DNA of 64,000 bases. It comes from Verrucomicrobiota bacterium (GTDB taxonomy: Bacteria > Verrucomicrobiota > Verrucomicrobiia > Limisphaerales > UBA9464). The notes under the pieces are model-generated. The model was not told where the DNA came from, made no database searches, and worked only from the letters and a program-made list of their open reading frames with translations. The DNA is taken from the NCBI GenBank assembly GCA_016871615.1, contig VHCX01000001.1, positions 62,001 to 126,000 of the forward strand, given 5' to 3'. Shown piece by piece: positions 36,413 through 43,702 of this stretch. Each line of letters opens with the position of its first letter. Within the stretch, counting starts at the first letter, position 1. Both the position numbers and the translations under genes were made by a program.

Positions 36413-36979
36413 TCAGGCCTGGGCCGGCTTGGCGTCGCCCGACGGACGGGCACCGCCCCGGTACGAACGCTTCTCGGTCTTCGGCGCCTCGGCGACGGGC
36501 TCGACCGGGGGCGGAGGCAGCGGGTTGGAGCTCTTCACCACGAGCTTGATGGACGAGCGGACCTCCGGGTGGAGGCGCAGCTCGACCTCGTACTCGCCGA
36601 GGGCGTGGATGGCCTTGTCGAGGTGGATCTTGCGCTTGTCGAGGGCCACGTCCAACTGGGTCTTGAGGGCGTCGGCGATCGACCCGGAGGTCACGCTGCC
36701 GAACATCTTGCCCTCGTCGCCGGTCTTGACCGAGAGGGTGAGGGTCACCTTGCTCAGGCTCTTGCCCAACTCGGACATGGAGCTGAGTTCCTTGGCTTCG
36801 CGCTCGGCCCGGCGCTGGCGCAACGCCTCGATGCGGCGCTTGTTGCCCTGCGAGACCGGCACAGCCAGCCCGTGGGGGATGAGGTAGTTGCGGGCGTAGC
36901 CGGAGGCGATCTTGACGAGATCAGACTCGCCGCCGAGGCCGACGACATTCTGGATGAGGAGCACTTCAGTCTTGGGCAT
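36413..36979 (-). CDS. rplI: 50S ribosomal protein L9
   Basis: 188 residues. The N-terminal domain starts MPKTEVLLIQNVVGLG and contains the L9 signature GYARNYLIPHGLA (about 27-39). A long central helix and the C-terminal RNA-binding domain follow. The last 35-40 residues, rich in Pro, Ala and Lys, extend past standard L9 (about 150). No Shine-Dalgarno is seen; the leader is C/A-rich with repeats of AACCC. Last gene of the rpsF-ssb-rplI group. Confidence 0.95.
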   Translation of the reverse strand: MPKTEVLLIQNVVGLGGESDLVKIASGYARNYLIPHGLAVPVSQGNKRRIEALRQRRAEREAKELSSMSELGKSLSKVTLTLSVKTGDEGKMFGSVTSGSIADALKTQLDVALDKRKIHLDKAIHALGEYEVELRLHPEVRSSIKLVVKSSNPLPPPPVEPVAEAPKTEKRSYRGGARPSGDAKPAQA

Positions 36980-37077
36980 GGGAAAAAGGGGTGGGTTGGG
37001 TTGGGGTGGACTTCGTTGGGATGAGCTTTCGGAACGCTATGAGACTCAAGACGCTACCAGACGGCGGCGTCGAGGAA

Positions 37078-37112
37078 CAGTCTTTGGTGATGTCTCTGGT
37101 GATGTCTTTGTC
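37078..37112. repeat. Degenerate intergenic repeat in the rplI-ssb gap (related to one at 38255)
   Basis: The 264-base gap between rplI and ssb (36980-37243) holds no credible gene; rpsR, often found here in relatives, is absent. On the plus strand this stretch has two near-copies of TGGTGATGTCT in tandem (GTCTTTGGTGATGTCTCTGG, then the second). The related run GTCTTCGTGATGTCGTGG lies at 38255-38272 in the next large gap. Confidence 0.5.
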
Positions 37113-37243
37113 GAAAGGGCCGGTGATCAGTAGGTCTCCGGGGCGGAGGGGCCTCCATTCGACCGGTTCGTGTGTTTCAGGGTTGGGCTCCGGGGTTTGG
37201 GCGCCGGTCTGGGCGCCGGCAAGGGTTCGGTCGGGGCCTGGTC

Positions 37244-37717
37244 TCAGAAGGGCACATCGTCGTCGTCGGGCGGACCGCCCTCGGCATCCGCCGGGGCCGG
37301 GGCCGACGCGGCAGGCCGGTTGCCGGTGACACGACCGGGAACGGAGGCCGGCGGGGCCGCAGGGCCGGAACCGGCCCCTTCAGGGCGTCCGCCGATGAAG
37401 GTGAAGCTCTCGAGCACGACGCCCAAACGCGAGCGCTTCTGGCCGGTCTGCTTGTCGTCCCACTGGTCGAGCCTCAACCGTCCCTCCAGCAACAGCCCGC
37501 CGCCCTTGCGCAGGTACTGGGAGATTACCTCGGCCTGCTTGCCGAAGGCGTCGATGTCGACGTAGGTGACTTCTTCGCGGGTTTGTCCATCCTCGCCCGT
37601 CCACTTGCGGTTGACCGCCAACGCCAACTTGGCAATGGCCGTCCCCTTGGGGGTGTAACGCAACTCGGGATCGCGGGTCAGGTTGCCTGCGAGGATGACC
37701 TTGTTGAAGCTGGCCAT
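37244..37717 (-). CDS. ssb: Single-stranded DNA-binding protein
   Basis: 157 residues. OB-fold domain (about 1-105) beginning MASFNKVILAGNLTRDPELRY, with VTYVDIDAFGKQAEVISQYL and DQWDDKQTGQKRSRL. A disordered Ala/Pro/Gly linker ends in the acidic tip DDDDVPF that recruits repair and replication partners. The upstream leader is made of CCAACC repeats with no Shine-Dalgarno. Its position between rpsF and rplI matches other bacteria. Confidence 0.96.
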   Translation of the reverse strand: MASFNKVILAGNLTRDPELRYTPKGTAIAKLALAVNRKWTGEDGQTREEVTYVDIDAFGKQAEVISQYLRKGGGLLLEGRLRLDQWDDKQTGQKRSRLGVVLESFTFIGGRPEGAGSGPAAPPASVPGRVTGNRPAASAPAPADAEGGPPDDDDVPF

Positions 37718-37775
37718 GGTTGGGTGCGGTTGGGGTTGGGGTTGGAGCTAGGGCACGACTTGAGGGATCGACTCA

Positions 37776-37807
37776 GGATTATGCCGCCTTGGGATTATGC
37801 CGCCTTG
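37776..37807. repeat. 16-bp tandem duplication spanning the rpsF stop codon
   Basis: GGATTATGCCGCCTTG occurs twice head to tail (37776-37791 and 37792-37807). On the minus strand each copy carries GGCGGCATAA, so the stop codon context of rpsF is duplicated downstream. A slip-type duplication is the simplest explanation. Confidence 0.85.
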
Positions 37808-38106
37808 GGCGCGACCGGGGCCGGAGCCTCGGTGAACAGCACGCGGACGACGTTGGAGGCGAGCTTGAAGCGGGCGCGCAATTCGGCGACCGCCTTGCCC
37901 TGGGCCTCGAAGATGATGTTGACGAAGTGCCCGGCCGACTCGCCGCTGCGGGCGTTCCGGGCGAAGGTCTTCTTGTCGAGTTTCTGAACGGTCTCGATCT
38001 TGCCTCCCACGGAGGAGATCTCCGAGGACAGCTTGTCGACGACTTCCTTGATGCCTTCTTCCTTGCCGGAAAGATTGAGGATGAACAGGCCTTCGTAGCG
38101 TTTCAT
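37795..38106 (-). CDS. rpsF: 30S ribosomal protein S6
   Basis: 103 residues, standard S6 length. MKRYEGLFILNLSG at the start and a ferredoxin-like fold with GHFVNIIFEAQGKAVAELRARFKLASNVVRVLFTE at the end. It binds S18 in the 30S platform. No Shine-Dalgarno; the upstream leader (minus strand) is rich in C and A with CAACAACCCAATC. First gene of the rpsF-ssb-rplI group. Confidence 0.95.
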   Translation of the reverse strand: MKRYEGLFILNLSGKEEGIKEVVDKLSSEISSVGGKIETVQKLDKKTFARNARSGESAGHFVNIIFEAQGKAVAELRARFKLASNVVRVLFTEAPAPVAPKAA

Positions 38107-38454
38107 GGTCAGATGGATGATTGGGTTGTTGGTGGGAAAGGGAGGGTGACTCGGTGAACCTGGGAGATCAAAAAGGGGGCTGGGCGGTCAGGGTTGGAGC
38201 GAAGGACTCGGGAGGCGAGTGGCCTCCGCGGGTCATCGACCCCTCGGTCGCCCTGTCTTCGTGATGTCGTGGTTCGTGATTGTCGTTCTTGCGGACTCTT
38301 TCGGTTGTGGTCTTGGTCGTGAAAATCGTGGTCGGGACGGAAACTGGCCGGGGCGGAGCCTCTTCCCAATAAAGGATTCGCTGCAAACCCGACGTTCTCG
38401 CGGATTATCTTTGTTTTTTTGGGGAGCCTCTTTTTTCGGAGGTTTCCCCGCGCT
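38107..38454. other. 348-base intergenic region between pth and rpsF
   Basis: The largest gene-free stretch in the window and clearly less GC-rich than its surroundings in its middle and pth-proximal part. On the minus strand it holds imperfect ACGA-containing repeats (AATCACGAACCACGACATCACGAAGACA around 38258-38285, written in two readable parts: AATCACGAACCACG and ACATCACGAAGACA). These resemble the ACCACGAA-type intergenic repeats scattered in many Verrucomicrobia and Planctomycetes (from memory). It must contain the rpsF leader. No convincing promoter, terminator or RNA gene was recognised. Confidence 0.55.
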
Positions 38455-39036
38455 TCAGCGGTTGCGGTTGAACAGGCTCATGGCCTTGGCGAGGCCGTCA
38501 TCGAGCCAGCATTCGATCTGCTGTTCCGCCCGATCCAGAACCTCCGCCAGCACCCCCGCCTCCTGCGGCGAAAAGTCGCCCAGCACATGGGAGGCGATGT
38601 CCCGCACCGCCTGCTCGGGCCGGGCCACGCCGATCCGCTGCCTGGGGAACTCCCGGGAACCCAGATGCTGGATCACCGACTCCAGACCATGGTGCCCACC
38701 AAAGCCGCCCGAGGGACGCATCCGGAGGGCGCCCAGGGGGAGGTCGGCGTCATCGGCCACCACCAGCACCTGACCGACCGGGATGCGATGGAACCGGCAG
38801 ACCGCCGCCACCGCCTCGCCACTGAGATTCATGTAGGTGAGCGGCTTGATGCAGAGCACCTTGCGGCCCCCGTGTTCACCCGTCGCCAATTCTGCAAAGA
38901 ACTTCCGCTCGTTCCGCCAACCGGAGCACCGGTTGGCGGCAAAGCGATCGACCACCATGGCCCCGGCATTGTGCCGGGTGTGCCGATATTCGTCCCCGGG
39001 GTTTCCAAGACCCACGATCAACACCGGAGGGTTCAT
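38455..39036 (-). CDS. pth: Peptidyl-tRNA hydrolase
   Basis: 193 residues. GLGNPGDEYRHTRHNAG (about 9-25) contains the catalytic His and conserved Asn. DDADLPLGALRMRPSGGFGGHHGLES carries the catalytic Asp. The position equivalent to E. coli Asn114 (normally GGHNGL) is His here (GGHHGL). Pth frees tRNA from stalled peptidyl-tRNA. It sits 32 bases after rplY in the same direction, an arrangement seen in many bacteria including Chlamydiae. Confidence 0.94.
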   Translation of the reverse strand: MNPPVLIVGLGNPGDEYRHTRHNAGAMVVDRFAANRCSGWRNERKFFAELATGEHGGRKVLCIKPLTYMNLSGEAVAAVCRFHRIPVGQVLVVADDADLPLGALRMRPSGGFGGHHGLESVIQHLGSREFPRQRIGVARPEQAVRDIASHVLGDFSPQEAGVLAEVLDRAEQQIECWLDDGLAKAMSLFNRNR

Positions 39037-39068
39037 GGGAACTCCCCGCAGGGGGACGTGCCTTCAGC

Positions 39069-39758
39069 TCACTTCTTCTTCGGGGCGGCCGCCGCGGCTC
39101 CCGCCGCCGGAGCCTCCTCCTTCTTCTCCTTGATCATCTCGGGCTGCTTGGCCTCGGCGCCCTCGGCCGCCGCGGCAGGGGCCGCCTCGGTCTCCGTGAT
39201 CGGCGCCGCCACCGCGAACACGCGGAGATGCTTGTCGCCGAGGATCTTGACGCCCGGGGGCGCCTGGATCTGGCCGATCTGGATGGCTTGGCCCACCGCG
39301 AGGGCGGACACGTCGACCACGATCTGCTCGGGCAGGTCCTTCGGCAGGGCGCTGACACGGACCTTCTGGAGCACGTGTTCCAGGGTGCCGCCGCCGTTCT
39401 TCACGCCGTCGGCCTCGCCCGTCGCCTCGACGGGGATGCGGATGGTGATGAGCTCGTCGGCCTTGACCTCATGGAAATCCACGTGGAGCACCTCGCCGCT
39501 GAGCGGGTGGTGCTGGACGTCCTGGACCAGCGCCAGGCGGGTCTTGGCGTCGCCGGCGACCTCGAGGTCCACCAGGACGATCTCGGAATGCGCCGAGTGG
39601 ACGAGGTCGGCAAAGGTCTCGGCGTCGACCTGCAGGTTCTGCGGGGCGACCGACTTGCCGTAGATGTTGGCGGGGATGCGTCCGCCGGAGCGGAGCGCCT
39701 TGGAACCCTTGCGACGCGTCTGCGTGCGGGGCTCGGCTTTCAGTGTCAGTGATTTCAT
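39069..39758 (-). CDS. rplY: 50S ribosomal protein L25/general stress protein Ctc
   Basis: 229 residues from the ATG at 39758, with a recognisable GGAGAAG just upstream. N-terminal 5S-rRNA-binding L25 domain (about 1-95): RRKGSKALRSGGRIPANIYG and HPLSGEVLHVDFHEV. A C-terminal TL5/Ctc beta-domain follows (about 96-185), then a low-complexity tail of Ala, Glu and Lys ending APKKK. The tail length is unusual. It is co-directional with prs and pth. Confidence 0.94.
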   Translation of the reverse strand: MKSLTLKAEPRTQTRRKGSKALRSGGRIPANIYGKSVAPQNLQVDAETFADLVHSAHSEIVLVDLEVAGDAKTRLALVQDVQHHPLSGEVLHVDFHEVKADELITIRIPVEATGEADGVKNGGGTLEHVLQKVRVSALPKDLPEQIVVDVSALAVGQAIQIGQIQAPPGVKILGDKHLRVFAVAAPITETEAAPAAAAEGAEAKQPEMIKEKKEEAPAAGAAAAAPKKK

Positions 39759-39858
39759 GGTCTTCTCCAGTCGTATCTGCCGCGCCCCGGCATCCCGGGA
39801 ACCCGACCCTTCTAACCAGCGGTCCACCCATCGACGGTCTCGCGACCGACCCCGCAGG

Positions 39859-40791
39859 CTAGGCCTTGAACTCGAAGAGCGACGTGACCGACGAATTCGT
39901 ATAGATCCGCTTGATCGCCTCCCCGAGCAGGCCAGCCACGGAAAGGGTGGTGATGCGCACTCCCTCGATGGGCGGGCGGAGGACGGTATCGGTGGTGATG
40001 AGTTCGTCAATCTCCGATTTTCTGAGACGTTCAATGCCCAGGTCGTTGATCAGGGCATGCGAGACGCAGGCCTGGATCCGGCAGGCTCCCCGCTGCTTCA
40101 ACAGGGAGGCCGCGTTGACCAGGGTGCCGGCGGTCTCGGTGAGGTCGTCCACGAGCAGGATGTTCTTGCCCTCGATCTCGCCGATCACCGAGATCGCCTC
40201 GGTCTCGGTGGGGCTCTTGCGCCGCTTGGCGACGATCGCCAATTCGGCCCCGAGGGCCTGCGAATAGGCTGCCGCCATCTTCAGGCCGCCGAGGTCGGGG
40301 CTCACCACCACCAGGTTCGGGACCTGCTGCCGGGAGATGTGCTCGAGCAGCACCGGAGCCGCATAGAGGTGGTCGACCGGGATGTCGAAGAAGCCCTGGA
40401 TCTGCTGGGCATGCAGGTCCATCGTCAGGACGCGGTTGGCTCCCGCGGCGACCAGCAGGTTGGCCACCAGCTTGGCCGTGATCGGCACCCGCGGCTGATC
40501 CTTGCGGTCCTGCCGGGCGTACCCGTAGAAGGGCAGGACCGCCGTGATGCGCGAGGCGCTGGCCCGCCTGAGCGCATCGATCATGATGAACATCTCCATC
40601 AGGTGATGGTTGGCGGGCGGGCTGGTGGACTGGATGACGAAGACGTCCGTGCCCCGGACATTCTCCTCGATCTTCACGAAGGTCTCCCCGTTGGGAAACG
40701 GCTTGACGGTCGAGCGTCCGAGCGGAATGCCGATGGCGTCGCAGATCGCCCGGGCGAGACTGGGGTTGGAGTTGCCGGAGAAGACTTTCAC
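39859..40791 (-). CDS. prs: Ribose-phosphate pyrophosphokinase (PRPP synthase)
   Basis: 310 residues from the GTG at 40791, giving the classical start MKVFSGNSNPSLA; a TTG 15 bases upstream is less fitting. Catalytic flag with RQDRK (about 93-97), PRPP-binding VDDLTETAGTL (about 217-227), and MDLHAQQIQGFFDIPVDHL (about 124-142), the PRPP-synthase signature region. It makes PRPP for nucleotides, His, Trp and NAD. It is followed by rplY after 100 bases. A possible hairpin lies upstream. Confidence 0.95.
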   Translation of the reverse strand: MKVFSGNSNPSLARAICDAIGIPLGRSTVKPFPNGETFVKIEENVRGTDVFVIQSTSPPANHHLMEMFIMIDALRRASASRITAVLPFYGYARQDRKDQPRVPITAKLVANLLVAAGANRVLTMDLHAQQIQGFFDIPVDHLYAAPVLLEHISRQQVPNLVVVSPDLGGLKMAAAYSQALGAELAIVAKRRKSPTETEAISVIGEIEGKNILLVDDLTETAGTLVNAASLLKQRGACRIQACVSHALINDLGIERLRKSEIDELITTDTVLRPPIEGVRITTLSVAGLLGEAIKRIYTNSSVTSLFEFKA

Positions 40792-40817
40792 GGGGATTGG
40801 GGACAAGCATCCGGGCG

Positions 40818-40856
40818 GAGCCTCCTGACGACGGCCCGCCCGTCGGCCAGAGGCTC
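40818..40856 (-). promoter_or_regulatory. Possible hairpin in the prs leader
   Basis: GAGCCTC at 40818-40824 pairs with GAGGCTC at 40850-40856, with further GC pairing inside. It lies 27 bases upstream of the prs start and lacks a T-run. Could be a regulatory leader structure or chance in GC-rich DNA. Confidence 0.3.
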
Positions 40857-40948
40857 ACGGAGGCCAAGCGCCCGCCGCAAGCCGATTCTGAGGAGCCATT
40901 CCGGGCTGCGGAACTTTGGCCCCACCCTCGCCGGAGGATCCGCCCGGG

Positions 40949-41839
40949 TCAGGATTTCCTGCGGAGCAGATGGTCCGAGATGGCCTCGAGCGCAACGGCA
41001 CGTCCGCGGAACGGCTTGAGGGCCGCCTCCGCCTTGGCGGAGAGCTGGGCGGCGATGGCCCTCGACTTCTCGAGGCCGACGATGGACGGGTAGGTGGCCT
41101 TGCCCGCCTTCACGTCCTTGCCGGCGGTCTTGCCGAGCTCTTCCGAGGTCTGCGTGACATCCAGGATGTCGTCGATCACCTGGAAGGCCAGACCGACATG
41201 GTATCCGAAATCGGTCAAGGCCGCGAGCTGGGCGGGTGTGCAGCCGGCGCTCATGCCTCCAAGGCGCACCGAACAGGCCAGCAACGCGCTGGTCTTGCGC
41301 TCATGGATGTACCTCAACTGGGCCCGGGAGATCTTCCGGCCCTCGCCCTCGAGGTCGGCCACCTGACCGGCGATGAGCTGCAGCGAGCCGGAGGCCTTGG
41401 CGATCTCCAGCACGATCTCCCTCGATCCGTATCGCTTGGACTCCGTGGCCGATGCGGCGATCTCGAAGGCCTGGGTCAACAGGGCGTCGCCGGCGAGGAT
41501 CGCGATGCCCTCGCCGAAGACCTTGTGGTTCGTGGGCTTGCCCCGGCGCATGTCGTCGTTGTCCATGCCGGGCAGGTCGTCGTGGATGAGCGAGTAGGTG
41601 TGGATGCACTCGACGGCACAGGCCAGCGGCATCGCCGCCTCGATCCCGCCACCGCAGGCCTCGGCGGCGGCGAGGACCAGGGCCGGCCGCATGCGCTTGC
41701 CGCCGGCGAAGAGCGAGTACCGCATCGCCTTGTGGATCGTCGCCGGCTTGGCGGAAGCCTTCGGGAGGAGGCGGTCCAAGGCCCGGTCCACGTCACGGGT
41801 TCGCGCGGTGAGCCAGGAAGCGAGGTCGAATCGGGACAT
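40949..41839 (-). CDS. ispA: Farnesyl diphosphate synthase (IspA-type polyprenyl synthetase)
   Basis: 296 residues. First aspartate-rich motif DDLPGMDNDD (87-96) with the two-residue insert of bacterial FPP synthases. Second motif DDILD (223-227). Tyr82, five residues before the first motif, is the bulky residue expected for a C15 product, and ECIHTYSLIHDDLP is close to E. coli IspA. The product feeds quinones, undecaprenyl phosphate and the heme O/A farnesyl tail made by ctaB in this window. It precedes prs by 157 bases. Confidence 0.92.
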   Translation of the reverse strand: MSRFDLASWLTARTRDVDRALDRLLPKASAKPATIHKAMRYSLFAGGKRMRPALVLAAAEACGGGIEAAMPLACAVECIHTYSLIHDDLPGMDNDDMRRGKPTNHKVFGEGIAILAGDALLTQAFEIAASATESKRYGSREIVLEIAKASGSLQLIAGQVADLEGEGRKISRAQLRYIHERKTSALLACSVRLGGMSAGCTPAQLAALTDFGYHVGLAFQVIDDILDVTQTSEELGKTAGKDVKAGKATYPSIVGLEKSRAIAAQLSAKAEAALKPFRGRAVALEAISDHLLRRKS

Positions 41840-41978
41840 CGGGCCTTTGGTAGCGCGGGCGCGACCGGCCTTTCAAGGCGGGATTGACGCGTGACCCGGC
41901 CAACCGGACTTCCCGCCCGGAAGCCACAGCCGATTTGACGACCCTGCCGGCTACCGCGAGCATTCCCCCGCGTCCCCG

Positions 41979-42542
41979 ATGTCCACCTCTGCCCTCCACC
42001 GTCCCGCCGCGACCCGATTCTGGGAGCTTCTCGCCACGCACGAGCCCCCGGAACTGGGGCCCGGCCCGAGGCCCGGGATCCTCGCCGTTCCGGCCATCGA
42101 ACTGCGTCTGGCAGACGCCACACGACTTCTCGGCCTGCCCGAGGACGACATCGAGCTGCTCACCGCCCTGGCGCTGCTCTACCACGATCACCACGACGAC
42201 GCCCACAACCGCGTTCAGGACCGCACCGACGCCGATGGATGCCTCCTGCATGCCATCCTCCACCGGCGCGAACCCGACCACTGGAACGCAGCCTACTGGT
42301 TCCGGCGCGTGTCGGGGCATCCCATCTACCGGGCCCTGACACCGGCGGCGACACGGGTCGCGCAGGGGGCCGAGGCGTCCGCGGTGCTCCGCCGCCTGAC
42401 GCTGACCGGCGACATCGATCCCTTGGCGCTCGTCCAGGAATGCCGCCGGGTGGCCGAGACACCCTGCCCCCGGTCCGAGGCCTACCTGCGCCAGGTGCAA
42501 CACCTGGAATTCTCCGCCCTGGTCGACCATCTGGTCGGCTGA
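41979..42542 (+). CDS. Conserved-looking hypothetical protein with HDHHDD motif
   Basis: 187 residues, not recognised. Soluble, no signal peptide or membrane segment. Residues 60-75 include LALLYHDHHDDAHN, a dense His/Asp cluster that could bind metal, followed by DGCLLHAILHRREPDHWNAAYWFRRVSGHP, which suggests a compact helical fold. Codon pattern matches neighbours and the ORF fills the gap between ispA and the AEC transporter, so it is probably real. No operon partner: ispA is divergent and the next gene is 125 bases away. Confidence 0.6.
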   Translation: MSTSALHRPAATRFWELLATHEPPELGPGPRPGILAVPAIELRLADATRLLGLPEDDIELLTALALLYHDHHDDAHNRVQDRTDADGCLLHAILHRREPDHWNAAYWFRRVSGHPIYRALTPAATRVAQGAEASAVLRRLTLTGDIDPLALVQECRRVAETPCPRSEAYLRQVQHLEFSALVDHLVG

Positions 42543-42580
42543 GCCACGGCCCGGGGCCGCGGATCCTCCGATGGGACGGG

Positions 42581-42606
42581 TTGTGTCAATAGTGAGGACC
42601 GACCCC
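42581..42606 (-). repeat. 26-bp element, copy 2 (inverted relative to 31029-31054)
   Basis: Exact reverse complement of the copy at 31029-31054. It starts 38 bases after the stop of the hypothetical gene and is followed by CCCCTTTG-CCCCTTTGGGG-type sequence. Both copies sit just downstream of a gene end. Confidence 0.85.
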
Positions 42607-42667
42607 TTTGCCCCTTTGGGGTATGGCCAAGGGTGGGTGGGGCGGGTAGCGTCGGCAGGCCCGAATC

Positions 42668-43627
42668 ATGATGTCCCTGAGCGATGTGCTGTCGGCGGTG
42701 CTGCCCGTGTTCTGCCTGGTGATGACGGGAGTGGGATTGCGGCGGGCACGATGGCTGACGGAGGAGGCCGACGCGACGCTGCTGAAGCTGGTGGTCAATG
42801 TGATGACCCCCTGCCTAATCGTCGACAAGGTGCTCGGCAACCAGGCGCTGCACCGGCCGGAGAACTTGATCGTTCCGCCGCTCGTGGGCTTCGGGGGGAT
42901 CGCGCTGGGAATCGGGACCTGCTGGCTGGCACGCCGCCGGGTCGGCCTGCGCACCGAGCCCGAGCAGCGCACCTTCGCGCTGGCGGCGGGCCTGCAGAAC
43001 TACAGCTACGTGCCCTTTCCCCTGGTGCTGGTGCTCTTCGCCGGCCACCCGGACACCCTCGGCGTGCTCTTCGTCCACAACCTCGGCGTGGACATCGCCA
43101 TGTGGACCCTCGGACTGGTGTCCCTCGGGCATGCCACGGGTCCTGGCGAATGGCGGAGACTGGTCAACCCGCCGCTGGTGGCCATCCTCGCATCGCTGCT
43201 GCTCAACGCCGTCGGGGCCGACCGCTGGGTTCCCCGGCCCCTGACCATCACCATCTCGATGCTCGGGGCCTGCACCTTCCCGCTCGGGATCATGCTGGCC
43301 GGCGCCATGGTGGCCGACCTCGTGCGCCAACTGCACCCGGCCCGGGCGGCCGGTGCGGTGGCCTGGTCGGCAATCTTCCGCCTCGGGATCGTTCCGGCGC
43401 TGCTGCTGGGCATCGCCCGGGTGCTCCCCTGCTCCGTCGAGCTGAAGCGGGTGCTCGTGGTGCAGGCGGCCATGCCGGCCGGGGTGTTCCCGATCGTGCT
43501 GGCCCGCCTCTACGGCGGCGATCCGGCGACGGCCGTCCGCATCGTGGCCGGGACCACGCTCTTGAGCCTCGTCACCATCCCCCTGTGGATCCGATGGGGT
43601 CTGGCCTGGTTCAGCCTGGCTCCCTGA
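42668..43627 (+). CDS. AEC-family (auxin efflux carrier-like) transporter
   Basis: 319 residues with ten predicted membrane helices in two five-helix halves. Start MMSLSDVLSAVLPVFCLVMTGVGLRRARWL is typical of the family. ALAAGLQNYSYVPFPLVLVLF (about 100-120) carries the Asn-Tyr motif, and QAAMPAGVFPIVLARLYGGDP (about 265-285) is the second conserved crossover region. AEC proteins carry malate, malonate or other organic anions in bacteria; the substrate here is unknown. It lies downstream of the 26-bp element and 75 bases before the peptidase. Confidence 0.87.
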   Translation: MMSLSDVLSAVLPVFCLVMTGVGLRRARWLTEEADATLLKLVVNVMTPCLIVDKVLGNQALHRPENLIVPPLVGFGGIALGIGTCWLARRRVGLRTEPEQRTFALAAGLQNYSYVPFPLVLVLFAGHPDTLGVLFVHNLGVDIAMWTLGLVSLGHATGPGEWRRLVNPPLVAILASLLLNAVGADRWVPRPLTITISMLGACTFPLGIMLAGAMVADLVRQLHPARAAGAVAWSAIFRLGIVPALLLGIARVLPCSVELKRVLVVQAAMPAGVFPIVLARLYGGDPATAVRIVAGTTLLSLVTIPLWIRWGLAWFSLAP

Positions 43628-43702
43628 GCCCCGGCCGGCGACACCGCCCGCGCTTGCGGATTGCGGTCCCCGGCGCGGCGCACCAGCCTCCCGGTCAGAT
43701 CG

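Noticed and set aside
36980-37243. Hidden rpsR in the rplI-ssb gap
   Set aside because: All three minus frames were read; stops and absence of any S18 motif rule out an intact gene.
38168-38386. 72-codon minus-strand frame in the pth-rpsF gap
   Set aside because: Thr/Arg/Pro-rich low-complexity product in a repeat-bearing intergenic stretch with no ribosome site; better explained as intergenic repeat DNA.
40818-40856. Intrinsic terminator of ispA
   Set aside because: The hairpin has no T-run on the minus strand; listed only as a low-confidence leader structure of prs.
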